64,000 nt of DNA from Euptelea pleiosperma (lineage: Eukaryota; Streptophyta; Magnoliopsida; Ranunculales; Eupteleaceae): positions 10,168,958-10,232,957 of the forward strand of contig CM068545.1 in the NCBI GenBank assembly GCA_035048495.1, read 5' to 3'. This document shows, piece after piece, positions 12,630 through 27,475 of the stretch. The translations under genes were made by a program, and so were the position numbers. Numbering within the stretch: the first letter of the stretch is position 1; the number at the start of each line of letters is the position of its first letter. A model generated the notes under the pieces. The model did no database searches and was not told the origin of the DNA. It saw nothing but the letters and a program-made list of their open reading frames with translations.

Positions 12630-13420
12630 AAGAGGATTGGTTGTTCCATGTGTTCCAGTTCAAAAATCTAGCTTTCCACATGGCTCTTGTAGAGACGAGA
12701 AAATATGCAAGAAGAGGAAATCAAGAAATGGATGGAGGAGAAAGTAATAGCCATAAGGGAGCAAATGAGAGAGATGAGGAGGTAAAGCTTATATGCATAA
12801 TAATGTGGATGCTATGGCAGGCCAGGAATGAATCTGCTTTCAAGGACCAGCAGAGTGTTCCTTTACACATTGTCCAAGAAGCAAAAGAGTTTAGAACAGT
12901 AAACCACAAAAGAAAGAAGTGAAACCAAAAGGAAAATGGAAGAGGCCGAGACATGCATGGTTTAAACTCAATTCAGATGGCACTTGGAATAATTCTGATT
13001 GAAAAGCAGGCTTAGGTTCTTTATTAGAAATGATTGGGGTGTGTTGTGATAGTAGGTCACAGATAGTAAGTCCAAATCTGCCAAAGAAGCCAAAGCTGAA
13101 GCCCTGAAATGGGGCTTGGAAAGAGCAGTTGAGCTGAAGATCCGGAGACTTGAATTGGAGTCCTATGCCATGAGCATGATCCAGACAATCTCAAAGAAGG
13201 CGCCGTAGTCCTTTTGATGATATTTTGAACCTTTAAAAACTGCTGGATGATTGTATTTTTTGTATTCCCCTAGAGATTCAAACTGCATTGCTCCCTTTTT
13301 AGCATGCAGGGCAAAGAACAAGGATGAAACTATGTTATGGTCAGAGAACCTGCCAAACTGGTTAACCAAGTTAACTTTGGATGAAGCAGGTTCTTCTAGT
13401 TGTGACGCTGTTGCTCTGAT
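12630..13420 (+). mobile_element. LINE RNase H fragment in RGTB intron 5
   Basis: Broken frames encode pieces typical of the C-terminal region of plant L1-type LINEs: IIMWMLWQARNESAFKDQQ, then WFKLNSDGT, then AKAEALKWGLERAVELKIRR, then ANWLTKLTLDEAGSSS. The pieces follow one another in the right order but in different frames with stops, so the copy is dead. It lies in the same orientation as the host RGTB copy. Confidence 0.75.
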
Positions 13421-15347
13421 CTAATCTGATTTGCTTACAAAAAAAATGTTCCATGTAGTACTTTGTTACATTGCTAAACACAACTATAGTTGTTTGATAC
13501 TCTTCCCTCTTATAGATCTATTTGTATTTATCATGTTATTGGATAGTTCATGGCGGATAGAAATGTTTTATTTTACTTTTTATATATTTCTTTCCTTATA
13601 TTATTTAAAAACTTTTGATTTAAATATTGTATTATATTATTATACATGTATACGGATGTGTCTGGATGACAGGTTTCTTAAAGACGCCATGTTGGACACC
13701 TCGTATCTGTGTCAGACATCGACACACGTGTCCATGTCATTGTTACATAGGTTGAAGGAGATTCGAGTAATGTAATTATTTGGGCATCAGATAAGAAGAT
13801 AGGCTCGTAGAGATTGTCTCTTATCATATGAGAGATTGGGGACGAATCATTCAATGAACATCTCGCTCTCACTTGTCTCAATATGGTTAATGATCAAATA
13901 TTCTAGCTAAAGGTGTCTACATGGCGTGTTATATTGCGGCATGGAATTGCCAATCATTTTTTTCTTTTTCGTCTCCTTTTGTTTCCCCATTTCTCTTTTT
14001 TCAATAAATTTTCCCATTATTGATAAAAACAAAAAACTCCCTATAAAGTGGTGCCCATTTATACAGGCGCAGTAAAAGACTGTCCCTCTAAACAAACATG
14101 GCCTTAACAATAAAGGGCTCCCTCTAAACAAACATGCCTTTTAACAATAAAGACCATCTTAGAATACTGTTGTGTGGATCTGTGTATTTGTTTGTTAGGC
14201 TTGTAATTCAGTTATTTGGGTCTGGCTCATTGTGACTGCAGTCTTCTGCTGTGTGGGTGCCCTTGCTTTAACAGGATCACTACACCATATCAACAAGGAC
14301 CTTCTTGGGTGGTGGCTATGTGAGCGGCAAGTTAAAACTGGAGGACTAAATGGGCGCCCTGAGAAGCTTCCCGATGTGGGTCTAGTTGAAACTGAACTTT
14401 TCTCTGGAACATTATTCTACTCTCTTCTCATAGATGATCCACATTTATTGTTTCAGGTTTGTTATTCATGGTGGGTTCTTTCCAGCCTGATCATGATTGA
14501 TAGAGTAAATTGGATAGACAAGGACAAGCTTGTGAGGTTCATTCTAGACTGTCAGGTACCCACTTCTGTAATTTTGAGGTTATCTCTTGGAAATTCTGCA
14601 ATGTTGAACTTGGTACCCTTTTCTGGAGTTTCATATTCTAAGAAGTTGGTCATAATGTGCAGTGAAATGATGTGTTAGTTGTTGAAGTGCAGGACAAGGA
14701 GAATGGAGGAATTTCAGATAGGCCAGATGATGCTGTTGATGTTTTCCATACATATTTTGGTGTCGCAGGTTTGAATAGCTCAAATATATTGCTTCTCTTT
14801 TTCCTAATCATTAGATCTTTTATCATTTCTTCTCTTTAACTATGAGGAATTCACAGAAGGTGAGATGGGGATCCATCATTAAGTGGGTCCAACCATGAAA
14901 GTCTTCTATGTCAAAAATTGACATGCTCAGACAAACATAAACTTGTAATTTATCAAAATAAAGGCGAACATAAACTTACGATGTGTAGACTTATTTTCTG
15001 GAGCGTTCACCAGCATTTATCCTACTTATTAGAGAGTACAGCGGCCCACAAAATCCACATAAGGTGATTCCATTGCATGGTGGATCCCAACTCCCCAGGA
15101 TGTGTGCCATGTACAATGGCTGAACTGGGTGAGCTTCTTCCCATCCTGACATGAGCATTCCTCTTTAATTATCAGCTTCTAGATCATAGGATTTGTTTGT
15201 CTCATAGTTTCTCATTTTCTCTTGTTTGGTGTCAACGCAGGACTTTCACTTCTTGAATATCCAGGATTAAAAGCCATAGATCTGGCTTATGCTTTACCCG
15301 TTGATGTCGTAAATAGGATTGTCTTTGGCAGAAGAGGAACAGTCTAA

Positions 15348-16450
15348 CCAATTGCACGTTTGCAGCATTTTGATTCATTCGGTACGTTCTTTTACAGCCC
15401 CACCTTACCATTGACTAAAGTGAAGAATTAGATAACAATGTGATCATTATCAAGGCCAAGTTTGGATGACTCATGGAAACTGATGCATAAATAGAATGTG
15501 GCGTGTTCCCCGAGTACAACAGTAATTTTGGCATGCCAAACCCTTGAAGCTAGTGGACTTGGCGGAGTCATCAAGTTCTTTAGGTATGATCAGAACAAAT
15601 GTGGGATATGTGGGAACAATGAAATTTTATACCTGGACCAATTATCAAACAAAAATGGTTATCAAACCAAAATGGTGGGCATGTGGGGTTAGCGACAGGT
15701 GAACCTATCTGACATGTGATCTCTTGATGCTATAAATAAATTTATTTTAAAATAAAAGCAACAAAGGGACTGGTTTGAATGGTTAAGGTTGATATGTTGA
15801 ACAGTTGAACTGGCCGGTTTGAACGGTTTCCAATATTTAGAGGATGCGTAGAGTTCAACTGGCAAGTCTGGTACAGGTTTTAAGATGCTGGAATGAAATT
15901 CTGTTTCTGGGCGAGCCTTATTTTCAAGCATTTGTTGATGTTACTTATGGGTATTTTATTTTTCTTGCAGCACTCTTTTAGCTTTGCTATAACTGGGAGG
16001 AGAGAATGACTAGTTTTAGATGAAACATGAGCCGTATATGAACCAGTATTCTCATCTCATTTGACTTGTTGGAATGGTAGACAAGAGCCTTCATATGGCT
16101 TTGCCAGTCTTCTAAGAAGTAGACTTTCTTGCAGGCAGAAGTATTTTCCAAGTTTGTTGGGAATTCTTTCACCGCCACTTGAAGCACCTCTTTTAGGCTC
16201 TTTTTCGAAGCCCAAAAAAAAGGGACAAGCCAAGGTCAGTCCAGGTTCAGTTGTTCCAGCAGTTGCAACGATTGAACCACTTTCCATTCTCTGAAGTGGA
16301 CTATGATTGGATTAGGCCCGATAACATAAGCCTTCCAAAGAGCCGGAAATGTCGAAAAAATTTACTCCTAGATAAATTGCGGAAGCCTTATAAAGAGTAT
16401 TTCATCTGCAATAAACTATACTTACTAATACACTTGGACAAGCCTTTTCT
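15348..16450. other. Spacer downstream of RGTB, no gene recognised
   Basis: It holds only short frames. The stretch 16057-16294 is open on both strands (77 codons on each), but I recognise nothing in either translation. No repeat boundary was identified. Confidence 0.4.
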
Positions 16451-16454
16451 CAAA

Positions 16455-16690
16455 TTTTTTTTTTTGATAATTGAACTGTTTTATTAAAAGGGACCCTTGG
16501 AGGCTAAGGAGGCCTACCAAGCGATCAAAAGAAATACAAAACAGAAGAAAGAGACCAACAAAAAGAAAAGATCAACCTAACAACAAACCGAAACAAACGA
16601 ACGCCCACCTCTAATCGTGCTCCCTACAAGTCAACTCAAACCATTTGAACACCATGTCCTCAAATAAGAGCCATTCCCTTCCTCATACAA
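16455..16690 (-). mobile_element. LINE 3' end, degraded
   Basis: A T-rich run followed by GATAATTGAACTGTTTTATT and purine-rich sequence looks like the reverse complement of a LINE 3' terminus with its A tail. A similar arrangement occurs at 22170. No frame is readable. Confidence 0.4.
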
Positions 16691-17100
16691 TTTAGCCACA
16701 TATACATCAGACCTTTAATTCGTGCTGCACGAATCATACTCCTCTATTCAATCTTATCTAAAGCTAGTTTTTCCTCCAATGCAAATTTCTTAAAATCTCC
16801 TCTCAGAATTTAACTCTACGTCCATTTTGACATTTATCTCATCTGTTTAGGCTCTTCGACTCCACATTCCGTCTCATGATTACTATTATTGGTCTTTGTT
16901 GTACATGACTAAACTATCTCAATCGACATTATCTCATTTTCACTTATTGGGTTGCTCCTATATTTTTCCGAATGTGTTCATTTTCTAATTTTGTCTTTCC
17001 TTGTTGTTTTGTCACATGTTCATCTCAATATCTTCATCTTGGCTATATTCATCTTATGAACATGTTATTTTTTGATTGCCCAACATTTTGTTCTATAAAG
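16690..17100 (-). mobile_element. RTE-type LINE, reverse transcriptase C-terminus
   Basis: On the - strand, broken frames match the conserved end of plant RTE LINE polyproteins. KMNIAKMKILRWTCDKTTRK and KIRNEHIRKNIGVAPISEKM are followed by a HVQQRPIIVVMRRNVES region. A last block contains ALEEKLALDKIE and MIRAARIKG. Several stops and frame changes show it is dead. Confidence 0.7.
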
Positions 17101-17394
17101 CTATGTTGGTCTTATTGTCGATGTAGTGCTTTACACTGCATCACCGGTCCTAAGCTCGGATGGAGGAAGGTTACGTCAAGTTGGCAATTGGTTTAAATTG
17201 TTTGTCAAATCATACTATGAATCGTGATCCATTATTATAGTAACATTTTTTGTAACAAAACTTTTTACTGAAAATGTAGTAAAATAGAGAAAAAATAAGT
17301 CCTCAAATTCAAATTGATGAAAAATAAGTTTAAATTAATAAAAGAAATGATAAATAGATAGAAATATTCTTTGTATTTGACCAAAATGGGGTAG

Positions 17395-17610
17395 GAGCTG
17401 ATCAATCCAAAGGGTTTTTTTAAGATTGATTCTAGCCGTTGGATTAAACATGTTTTGTGCATATTTTATGGGTACTTAATCCAACGGCTAGAAATTAGCA
17501 ATCAAGCTGATTATTTGTTTAATATCCACAAAGGGATGGGCTGGGCTAAACATACATGCCTTTGTGGGCCCTATGTAGGGCCATGAGAGCCCTCTGTATC
17601 TAAAATTTTT
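17395..17610. mobile_element. Family B MITE
   Basis: Inverted arms meet around 17465. The left arm has GATTCTAGCCGTTGGATT. The right arm has AATCCAACGGCTAGAAATTA, then a GGGCTAAACATACATG block and GGGCCATGAGAGCC. It has no coding capacity. Confidence 0.6.
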
Positions 17611-17884
17611 CCGTCTAGGTGACCGTCGCAAAGAGACTATCCAACTAATTGGCCTCCATTCATTAAAACGAGTTATCATCCATTTGCAGTTATTCAGCAA
17701 TTTCAGCCGTCTGAAACTCAAATCACTTGCAAAAATAAGAGGCTAATTTTTTAGTGGAAAAAATATGGGCCACATGTCAAAGAACTGTGGTCTCATGGCT
17801 TGGATGTTATGGCCACTTTTTTTTTTATTAGAAATGGGCAATATAGGTATCCAATTAATTGCATGGTTTAATCAATGACTAGGG

Positions 17885-18195
17885 TTGTGAACGGGTACCA
17901 GTACCGGTTAACAGATACCCGTTAGGAACCGGTCCAGATTATCATAGTTCCGGGAGTAGCTATTTCAGAACCGATACCCTAAAAGACCTAGAACCTGCGT
18001 ATATAAAAAATATGAATAAATATATATAATAATTTTCATATTAAAGTTTAGAAAAAACTTAAACACCATTAGCATTTATTGGCTCCGGTTACGGAACCAC
18101 TTGTTTTGATACCGGAACCAAAGCTTAGAGGAATCAGAACTATTACGAATAATAGCTTCCGGTGTCGGTACTTGAATCGGAACCGACCCATTGAC
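17885..18195. repeat. Repeat rich in ACCGGTACCG / GGAACCG motifs
   Basis: It opens with GGGTTGTGAACGGGTACC and closes with GGAACCGACCCATTGACACC. Similar GGAACCGAACC-type blocks, ending in GTTGACACC or similar, occur near 34820-35130, 38230-38490 and 46555-46685, so this is a dispersed repeat. No frame is meaningful. Confidence 0.5.
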
Positions 18196-18365
18196 ACCCC
18201 TATCTATGACGAGTAACCATATAATCAGTGACATGTGGCGATTGTTGTATTGTAATGATAAAATATTTAGTGTATTATAGGACAGTTGATTGGTCTCGAA
18301 TTTTTTTAAGAAAATTGCTATGGTATTCATCATTTTTTCCCAATTTTTCTCTAGCTGTTCTTAAT

Positions 18366-18650
18366 CATGGTTCGAAATCTCGGGATTGGAGGCTGGATCG
18401 GTGGGCTCCAATCCCGATCGGATCAGGTCCGATCCAGAACGGGTTCGGCCCATCTCACCTGAGACAGTGGGACTCCTTTGTAAATCAGTGATCTCAGGGC
18501 AAGACAGAGACTGGTTTGGATCGGATCGGTGGGCTCCGATCCCGATCCAGACCGGGATGGGCAAGACTTTGAACCATGCTAGCAATGCTCTGACCTCAGA
18601 ATTGCACCATGGTGCACTGCCCAACTGAGCTATGGGTTCGACCCCATTGT
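18366..18650. mobile_element. GATCC-rich inverted element with tRNA-like flank
   Basis: The arms are CATGGTTCGAAATCTCGGG at about 18367 and, in reverse, CATGGTTCAAAGTCTTGCCC ending near 18579. The core is rich in GATCCGATCC. Just beyond it, on the - strand, ATAGCTCAGTTGGGCAGTGC resembles a pol III A box about 50 nt before GGTTCAAAGTC, a box-B-like motif. A SINE or tRNA-derived origin is possible but unproven. A related element lies at 47990-48545. Confidence 0.4.
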
Positions 18651-19026
18651 CTTTACGACTGCACGCCTATTTCTTTTAAACCATTAAAGTGGCAATCATC
18701 ATCTGTTACAGTGCTCATAGTACTGTAGTATAATGATACTGATAGCATTAAGTCATTTCCTTGAGGACAATGAGTTCCAACGCTCGAATGATGACGTGTA
18801 AGCACAACACACAAACGTAGATTCACCCTAAACCGGGAAACCTAAATGCTGACGTGCAAAATTAGAGTATAAGGGTCGATTGCTGACATGGAATTGGGTC
18901 ATTGCCAACGTCCAAATTTCCCATAATTTAAATTTTTGCTTATCTTACGCTTTTCCCCATTCAAAGTCCACTGATCCATCCTTCCCTTTAGGGGTTCCTT
19001 CTAACGTGAGCACAAAGTAAAGACAG

Positions 19027-19033
19027 ATAAATA
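19027..19033 (+). promoter_or_regulatory. Possible TATA box of the GH1 gene
   Basis: ATAAATA lies 174 bases before the ATG at 19207. The placement is reasonable for a plant core promoter, but the motif is weak. Confidence 0.3.
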
Positions 19034-19206
19034 GCTCCCCTAACCCCGTTCAAGAATAGAAGAAACATAAGTCGCTTTTGCCCGTCTCTTCTTCAACCAT
19101 GCTTTCTTCACCTTCACAACTAAGACACCCTTCTTCTCTTCTAATACACCTTTAAAACAGTTCAAACCTCTCGAAGCATTTGAGTCATTTAGAAAATATT
19201 ACACCA

Positions 19207-22082
<2,876 letters not shown>

Positions 22083-22169
22083 TGGAGCCAACAGTATCAC
22101 TAATGCCTTGCTTGATTTCACATCAACCACCAGTTGTACCATGTATGATCTTTGTGACATGTAATATAA

Positions 22170-22790
22170 ATAATTTTTTTTTTTTGATAAATGTTTATAT
22201 TTCATTAAAAAGGGAAAACCCCCCGAAAAGAACAAAACAGGGCGGAACTAACTCCAAGAGGAAGGAGTATGTTCCCCCATTAATTCATCCCATCTATGTA
22301 CAAATGATTTAAAAAAACATCCTCTAAAGAGAGGAGAAACAAAGGACCAAATAAACAGGGAGGATTTCACAAGCAAGACCACCTTGGGAATTCCTAACTC
22401 ACTGCCCTAAAAAATCCTTCGATTTCTTTCCTTCCATATCACCGACAGGACAGCAAAAGGACGAAAGCGCCAGGCCATTCTACTCTTTTTCTGCCTCATA
22501 AGACAATTTTTTTCTAGGCCATCCAAAGTATGCAAAACATTGCATAATCAAGATCACTAGATCAAGTTCATATTTTAACCTAGGAGATATCCAACATGAG
22601 ACCCATCGGTTGGTGGCTCCAAAGGTTCCCTGTGTTATGTCTGTCATTTCTCCTCCCAAGATCGCTAGACTCAAACCCTGGTTCCCAATTTTCTTTGTCT
22701 TGGTGATCGGGAGGTGGAACTCTCCCCTGAGTGTCTTGATCAACAACATCATGTTGATCCTAGTCAACAGGTCTTTTCACTAATCGTCCT
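22170..22790 (-). mobile_element. L1-type LINE 3' end
   Basis: On the - strand AVLSVIWKERNRRIF matches the conserved IWKERNRRIF region near the end of plant L1 polyproteins. The frame then stops, and the sequence ends in an A tail (T run at about 22176-22186 on the + strand). It starts about 90 bases after the GH1 stop codon, tail to tail with that gene. Confidence 0.7.
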
Positions 22791-23984
22791 TTTAGGTGTC
22801 CGTTCTCTTTTTGGACTACCTTAAGTTTTTTGCACTCTGCATCAAACTCCTAACGTTCCAACTCTTGCAGGATGGATTGTTTGTCTGTAGGACGTGCATT
22901 CTCTTAATTGTGTGTCGATGTTCATCTCGTGTCTACCATCCTTTCTGGTTAAGAACCTCTTTTGTTGTGAGAATGTATCAAGAACCTCCTACAGACAACG
23001 CCACAAGATGTGGTGACAAATCAGTAGTTGGTGAACAGTGAGGGATGGCATGTTGATCGGCCTTGAATAACAAAAGAGTGGATTATCTTATAGGAAGATT
23101 ACTCCTTTCTCTTCACCAGAGCGGTACTGCAAAAAACACTATGATGCTCAAGTTAAGATTTGAGCTAATTGTACGCAGGGAGACGTAAGAATTTAAGTCT
23201 ACCTCCAAGGTGGGGGTCCTACCCTTTTATAGATGGTCTCTTCGATCTAGAGGCTAGTTTCCAGCTAATTGGTCTCTATCTCAGAATCCTTGGCTGAGAT
23301 TGGTACCAATCAGCTGGTGTTCTGATTCCTAATTAGTAACGAATTTTCTAAAGATCATTTTGTTGCCCAATGGGCAACAGATCTCTGTGATTAGAGACAG
23401 TTGCCCAATGGGCAATAGATCTTTGTAATTAGAGACAATCTCCAATTTTATGTAGTTGTTATACTCTGGTTCAATTTCCTACTTGAATTGAACCTCTACC
23501 AACTGTACCTGCTAGCTACACTAGTTACAAAAATTAGTAACATCCTCGGAATTGTGGGCTACATGTCTCTTGAACTTGCTATGTTGCTGAATCTACACAT
23601 GCTACTCACACGATCGTGTCGAAAAAGTTGTCATGTGATGGTCTAGAGAACTTTGCTGACTGCGGATTCACACTCCAAAGATATCATGAGGGATGTATCT
23701 CTTGTCTAATTGTAATTGCAGTTCTCAGGAGATTATCCCAAGAACTTAGATGACGGTCTCGGCCAGGCCCAGAGTGATACAATCTCCTATTATGGTTTGA
23801 ATTCTGTCAATTTACCCTAATTCAAATTTATTCTGACAACTTTGCTCTCAGGAGATGTACCCCGAGGGTTCCACATGGCGTCTGAAGCGTGGAATATTTT
23901 AGTAACCACACCCAAGTTGGCTTTGATATACTTTATCTTATTATACCATTTATTATATTTATTTCATATATACGTATATGTCTT
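22791..23984. other. Spacer, possibly LTR-derived
   Basis: No gene is visible. A block of about 45 bp with the core GTTGCCCAATGGGCAA is directly repeated at about 23362 and 23400. Parts around 23100-23240 look like LTR or retroelement leader sequence, but I could not fix boundaries. Confidence 0.3.
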
Positions 23985-24080
23985 TTTTAACTATCCTAAA
24001 CCACAGTAATTGAATGGAGGAACATGATTTGTCTAACCGACCCCATATCATTGGGATAAGGCTTATGAGATGATGAACTA
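23985..24080 (+). mobile_element. RTE-type LINE 3' terminus
   Basis: The frame EWRNMICLTDPISLG followed by a stop corresponds to the closing residues of plant RTE LINEs (WR..I..ADP..LG). Only the last hundred or so bases are recognisable. The AT-rich stretch on to 24812 shows no gene. Confidence 0.5.
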
Positions 24081-24812
24081 TTCTAAACCATAGTAAAATG
24101 ATGGATGAGCTGTGGAACCATATGCGAAGGATCCATTATTGTAATTTCCGACAATGCAAATAACCCTTGTTTGGATTACCCCAACAAATCATAGAGCCAC
24201 AAATTCCTGTCCCATAGTCTTTAAGTTGAAGCTCCTCTAGTTAATTGATCAGAGCCATAGATGGTAATAACACATATTTTAATGTATGAAACCTCAAGAC
24301 CTCTTTCCCAATAATGCCCAGATTCTTATAACTAAAGAAAACCCATAACCTCTTCTTAACTTTCAATTTCCATTTATAATAAATCCCTTTTTCTTCAATA
24401 TCTTCTTGTAATATAAATCAAAATTTTAATTGTAAAATTCATTTGAAATAGAAGTGAAAGCAAGTATAGTAAAATAAACAAAATGCTACCATGCAACATA
24501 GAAAACTACATAATCAAATATTCAGATCTACTTATTCCAATTTTTTATACCATGGTTTCCAGGCCTCTTAGAGCTTATTCCACTTTCGATGGTAACAAAT
24601 CTGTTCATGATCAGATCACCTCAAGGTGCCAACTCCAACAGGAACAAAAATATCAAATGGAAGACTTGTTAAACTGGAAAATTAGAATTAGAAGCTAAAC
24701 GGGAAATTGGAATTAGATGCGTAACCCCAGTTATATCATCAGCCATAAGAAGCATATTTTACCAATCAAAATAGACTTAACTTACAAGATCAAAATGAAC
24801 AAAACAGCAATT

Positions 24813-25964
24813 TCACTCCACACCAGAAGGCATTTTCAAGCTAGAACGACCATAACTTTTTGACCTTGCGAGCTCCACAAGATTCTTCGCTTCCTCAACC
24901 TTCGACTCCTTGACCAACCCATCCACCACAACCTGAAACAACCCTGCATCAACAAAGCATTGACGGCTCATACTCTCCTTGCAGAGCTTAAGAGCCAGCT
25001 CAAAATCCTCCTTCTCGCAAAGACAAGGAATGAGTGTTTCGAAAGTTGGTCGAATTGGAGTGCAATCATTTTTCACCAATTCATTATAAATCTTTTTAGC
25101 TTCCTCCAAATTCCCCTCATTACAGAAACCTTTAATCAAAGCATTAAAACTAAATACGTCAGGTTTCAGTCCCCTGGTCCTCATTTCTTCAACTAATTTA
25201 ACTGCCTCCGACGTCTTGCCCTCGAGAACAAGTCCCCTCAATTTCGCATTGAAACTTTTATTATCGGGAACAATATTACTCTTTTCCATTCTCTCCCAGA
25301 TCTTCTCACCATCGAAAAATCGCCCATCCCCATAAAACGCATTCAAAAGCATATTGAACGTAATCAAATTGGAGCTCACTCCATTCTTCTCCATCTCATC
25401 TAGCATTGAAATCGCAGAATCCAAAGAACCCATTTCACAGAAAGCTCGAATGATGATATTGTACGAATACACATCTGGGGTAATCGACAACTTCGTCGGG
25501 AATTCTCGAAAAAGCATCTCTACCTTGTCAAAGTTCTTCGAATCAACGCAAGCATTGAGGAGGGCATTGAACGATTTCACCGTCCGATCGCATTTGAGTT
25601 CGGGCAATTGGTCGAACGTCTTCGAAGCGTGATCGAACATGCCCGATTTGCCGTAGAGGGAAATGATTCGGATCGCGAAGCCTTCTCTGGAGATGTCATT
25701 GTACTTCTTCTGGTCCTCGAGGATTTCTTCGATCGATAAGAACCGCTGGGCAGAGGCAAGACGACGAACAGTGACCTCGTAGATGCGGTGCTTGCAGCGA
25801 AAGCGGTAGGACTCGGAGGATCTTTTGAATTTTTCGACAAGTTTTTTGAGGTTTCGTTCTTCGAAGAGGTCATTGATGATGGTCTTAATGGATGAAGGAG
25901 TTGGATTGGTTACAGAGAGAGAAGTGCAGAAGCTGCGATAAAGAAGACGAGGGAGAGAAGACAT
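24813..25964 (-). CDS. Mitochondrial pentatricopeptide repeat protein
   Basis: This intronless gene of 383 codons is intact. PPR proteins bind organellar RNA or sit in mitochondrial ribosomes. Residues 1-25 (rich in Ser, Arg and Leu, few acids) look like a mitochondrial presequence. After a helical region (26-93), 35-residue P-type PPR motifs run in register from about 95 to 375, for example KSFNALLNACVDSKNFDKVE at 130, then one starting at 166 (YSYNIIIRAFCEMGS), KSFNAKLRGLVLEGK and FSFNALIKGFCNEG. No E or DYW editing domain follows. The layout matches the Arabidopsis At1g55890/At3g13160 group, some of whose members are reported in the mitoribosome; that role is inferred here. The ATG at 25964 gives the presequence and the frame is open throughout. 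Confidence 0.93.
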   Translation of the reverse strand: MSSLPRLLYRSFCTSLSVTNPTPSSIKTIINDLFEERNLKKLVEKFKRSSESYRFRCKHRIYEVTVRRLASAQRFLSIEEILEDQKKYNDISREGFAIRIISLYGKSGMFDHASKTFDQLPELKCDRTVKSFNALLNACVDSKNFDKVEMLFREFPTKLSITPDVYSYNIIIRAFCEMGSLDSAISMLDEMEKNGVSSNLITFNMLLNAFYGDGRFFDGEKIWERMEKSNIVPDNKSFNAKLRGLVLEGKTSEAVKLVEEMRTRGLKPDVFSFNALIKGFCNEGNLEEAKKIYNELVKNDCTPIRPTFETLIPCLCEKEDFELALKLCKESMSRQCFVDAGLFQVVVDGLVKESKVEEAKNLVELARSKSYGRSSLKMPSGVE

Positions 25965-26825
25965 GTTTGTTTTGCTGAGAAGAATTTGAGGCTTTCGTTT
26001 GCAGTGAAAATAGGGGTTGAGGGGTTTAGGAGAGTTTTAGGGTTTTAGACAGAGAGCAAACGACTTTAGGGGTGTTTGGTCGTGCTGGCCTTACGCGCAA
26101 TCCTTAAAATTTAGTTAACACACTAACTACCAATTGCCCGCACATTAAAAAGGCCCCGTTGAGATTGGCATTCTCAACTGGAAACTTACAACCAAACACC
26201 CCATCTAGGAATTAGGATGAAAGCCAGCCAAGAGTTTTAGTTTTTTTTTCTCTTTTTTTTTTTTTTATTTATGGATGCTACTTCCATCAAATTGAAGGAA
26301 GCTAAGGGTCGTTTATAACGATATAACAGTCACTTAAAATTAACATTATGACCTTTTATAACAGGTTATATCTTAACTCAAAATGGTCACAATGTTATTT
26401 TATTAATATTACTAGGGGATGCCACGTGTGTTGCACGTGCACCTTACACATGGCAGCATCTTACACACAATGGCGGAGCCAAGGGCATGCCCACCCTCAA
26501 CTACGAAAGTTTAAAAGGAGAAAAAAAAAAGGAGTTTTGCATCTCAGCCAATGTTTTTAAAACATTTGCGTCTTACCCTTTGACCACAGATGCCCATTAG
26601 TGGTCTCCAGATGGATATCCCAATATTCTTTTTAAATGATTATAATGACCTTAAGTGACACAAATATTTTTAAAAACATTGAGTGCCATGCAAATTGCAT
26701 CAAGAAAGCAAGGGGGACAACCCAAAAATCCCTATTACAACTTTTAAGCCAAAACTTTGATTCAGGCACGGCATTTGCATATCACTCACATGGTGCTCAC
26801 ACGGCACTCACCTTCACAGGTTGTT

Positions 26826-26970
26826 AAACACGCTGATGTCCCTCATCATGGACCACAATATGAACCACGTGGCACACTCTTAAAGGTCACTAATCGTATG
26901 GATGTTGGGCCCATCGTTAGGTGGAGCTATATATGTACCAAATATCAGCCGCCTGATTAGTGATTTCAAA
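26826..26970. mobile_element. Half copy of a family A MITE
   Basis: It reads GATGTCCCTCATCATGGACC, then ACGTGGCACACTCTTAAAGG, then a TGGATGTTGGGCCCATCG block and CCGCCTGATTAGTGATTTC. The second arm is absent. The rest of 25965-27475 shows no gene. Confidence 0.5.
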
Positions 26971-27475
26971 CGCATTTGTACTTTGCAGGCTGAAGCAAAC
27001 AATAACAATAGAAAGCATGAGAGGACTATAGCTTAAGAAAATCATAACAAATCAATTTTCCTTGAGAATAAACCTAAGGGTATGTTTGGCAACCAGACAC
27101 GGATTTGGAATTGAAAATAGAATTCTAGGATTTGTGATTTCTAAGAATTTAAATTCAAAAAATTGAAATTTCTTGTGTTTGGTTGCACCGTGGAAATTAC
27201 TTGGAATTCCCAATGAATCCTAATTTTAGCTGTTTAGACATCTAACAGAATTAAAAATTTTATCCATCTACATAAGAGAAATATCAACTCATGAACTTTG
27301 TGTTATAACAATTGCTATTTTTTTGCCATTCGTCAATTAAATGTTATTGATGCTAATTTAAAGAAAAAATTTTAAAAATAATAATTAAATTATTTTGATA
27401 ATTTTTTGACTATGATCAACCTGTGTCAAAATATCAATGGCTAAAACCTAAGTGGCACACACGGCAACAAATACA

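Larger units (their letters stand above)
9050..15347 (+). pseudogene. RGTB: Rab geranylgeranyltransferase beta subunit, decayed
   Basis: The intact family protein pairs with an alpha subunit and adds geranylgeranyl groups to C-terminal cysteines of REP-bound Rab GTPases in the cytosol. Nine exons are readable: 9050-9103, 9328-9478, 9783-9899, 10397-10463, 10568-10714, 14242-14375, 14457-14555, 14693-14768 and 15241-15347. All keep GT-AG borders and fitting phases. Protein landmarks are [50 protein letters not shown] and [20 protein letters not shown]. The DVC and FHTYFG zinc-ligand regions survive. Three lesions break it: TAA at 9083-9085 where relatives have Tyr, TAG at 10411-10413 where relatives have Gln, and an apparent 2-base loss near 10587-10591. 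Summed exons are 952 nt; adding two gives 318 codons, the normal family size. Intron 5 is 3.5 kb and holds a LINE fragment. Assembly error could explain one lesion but hardly three. Confidence 0.88.

Noticed and set aside
15498..15692. 64-codon + strand frame after the RGTB copy
   Set aside because: No similarity to a known protein, no promoter or splice context, and the length is within chance for this sequence.
16057..16294. Overlapping frames on both strands
   Set aside because: Neither translation is recognised and no exon borders with consistent phase could be found.
18361..18628. Three overlapping frames of 80-87 codons
   Set aside because: They are read-through of a GATCC-rich inverted element and mirror one another.
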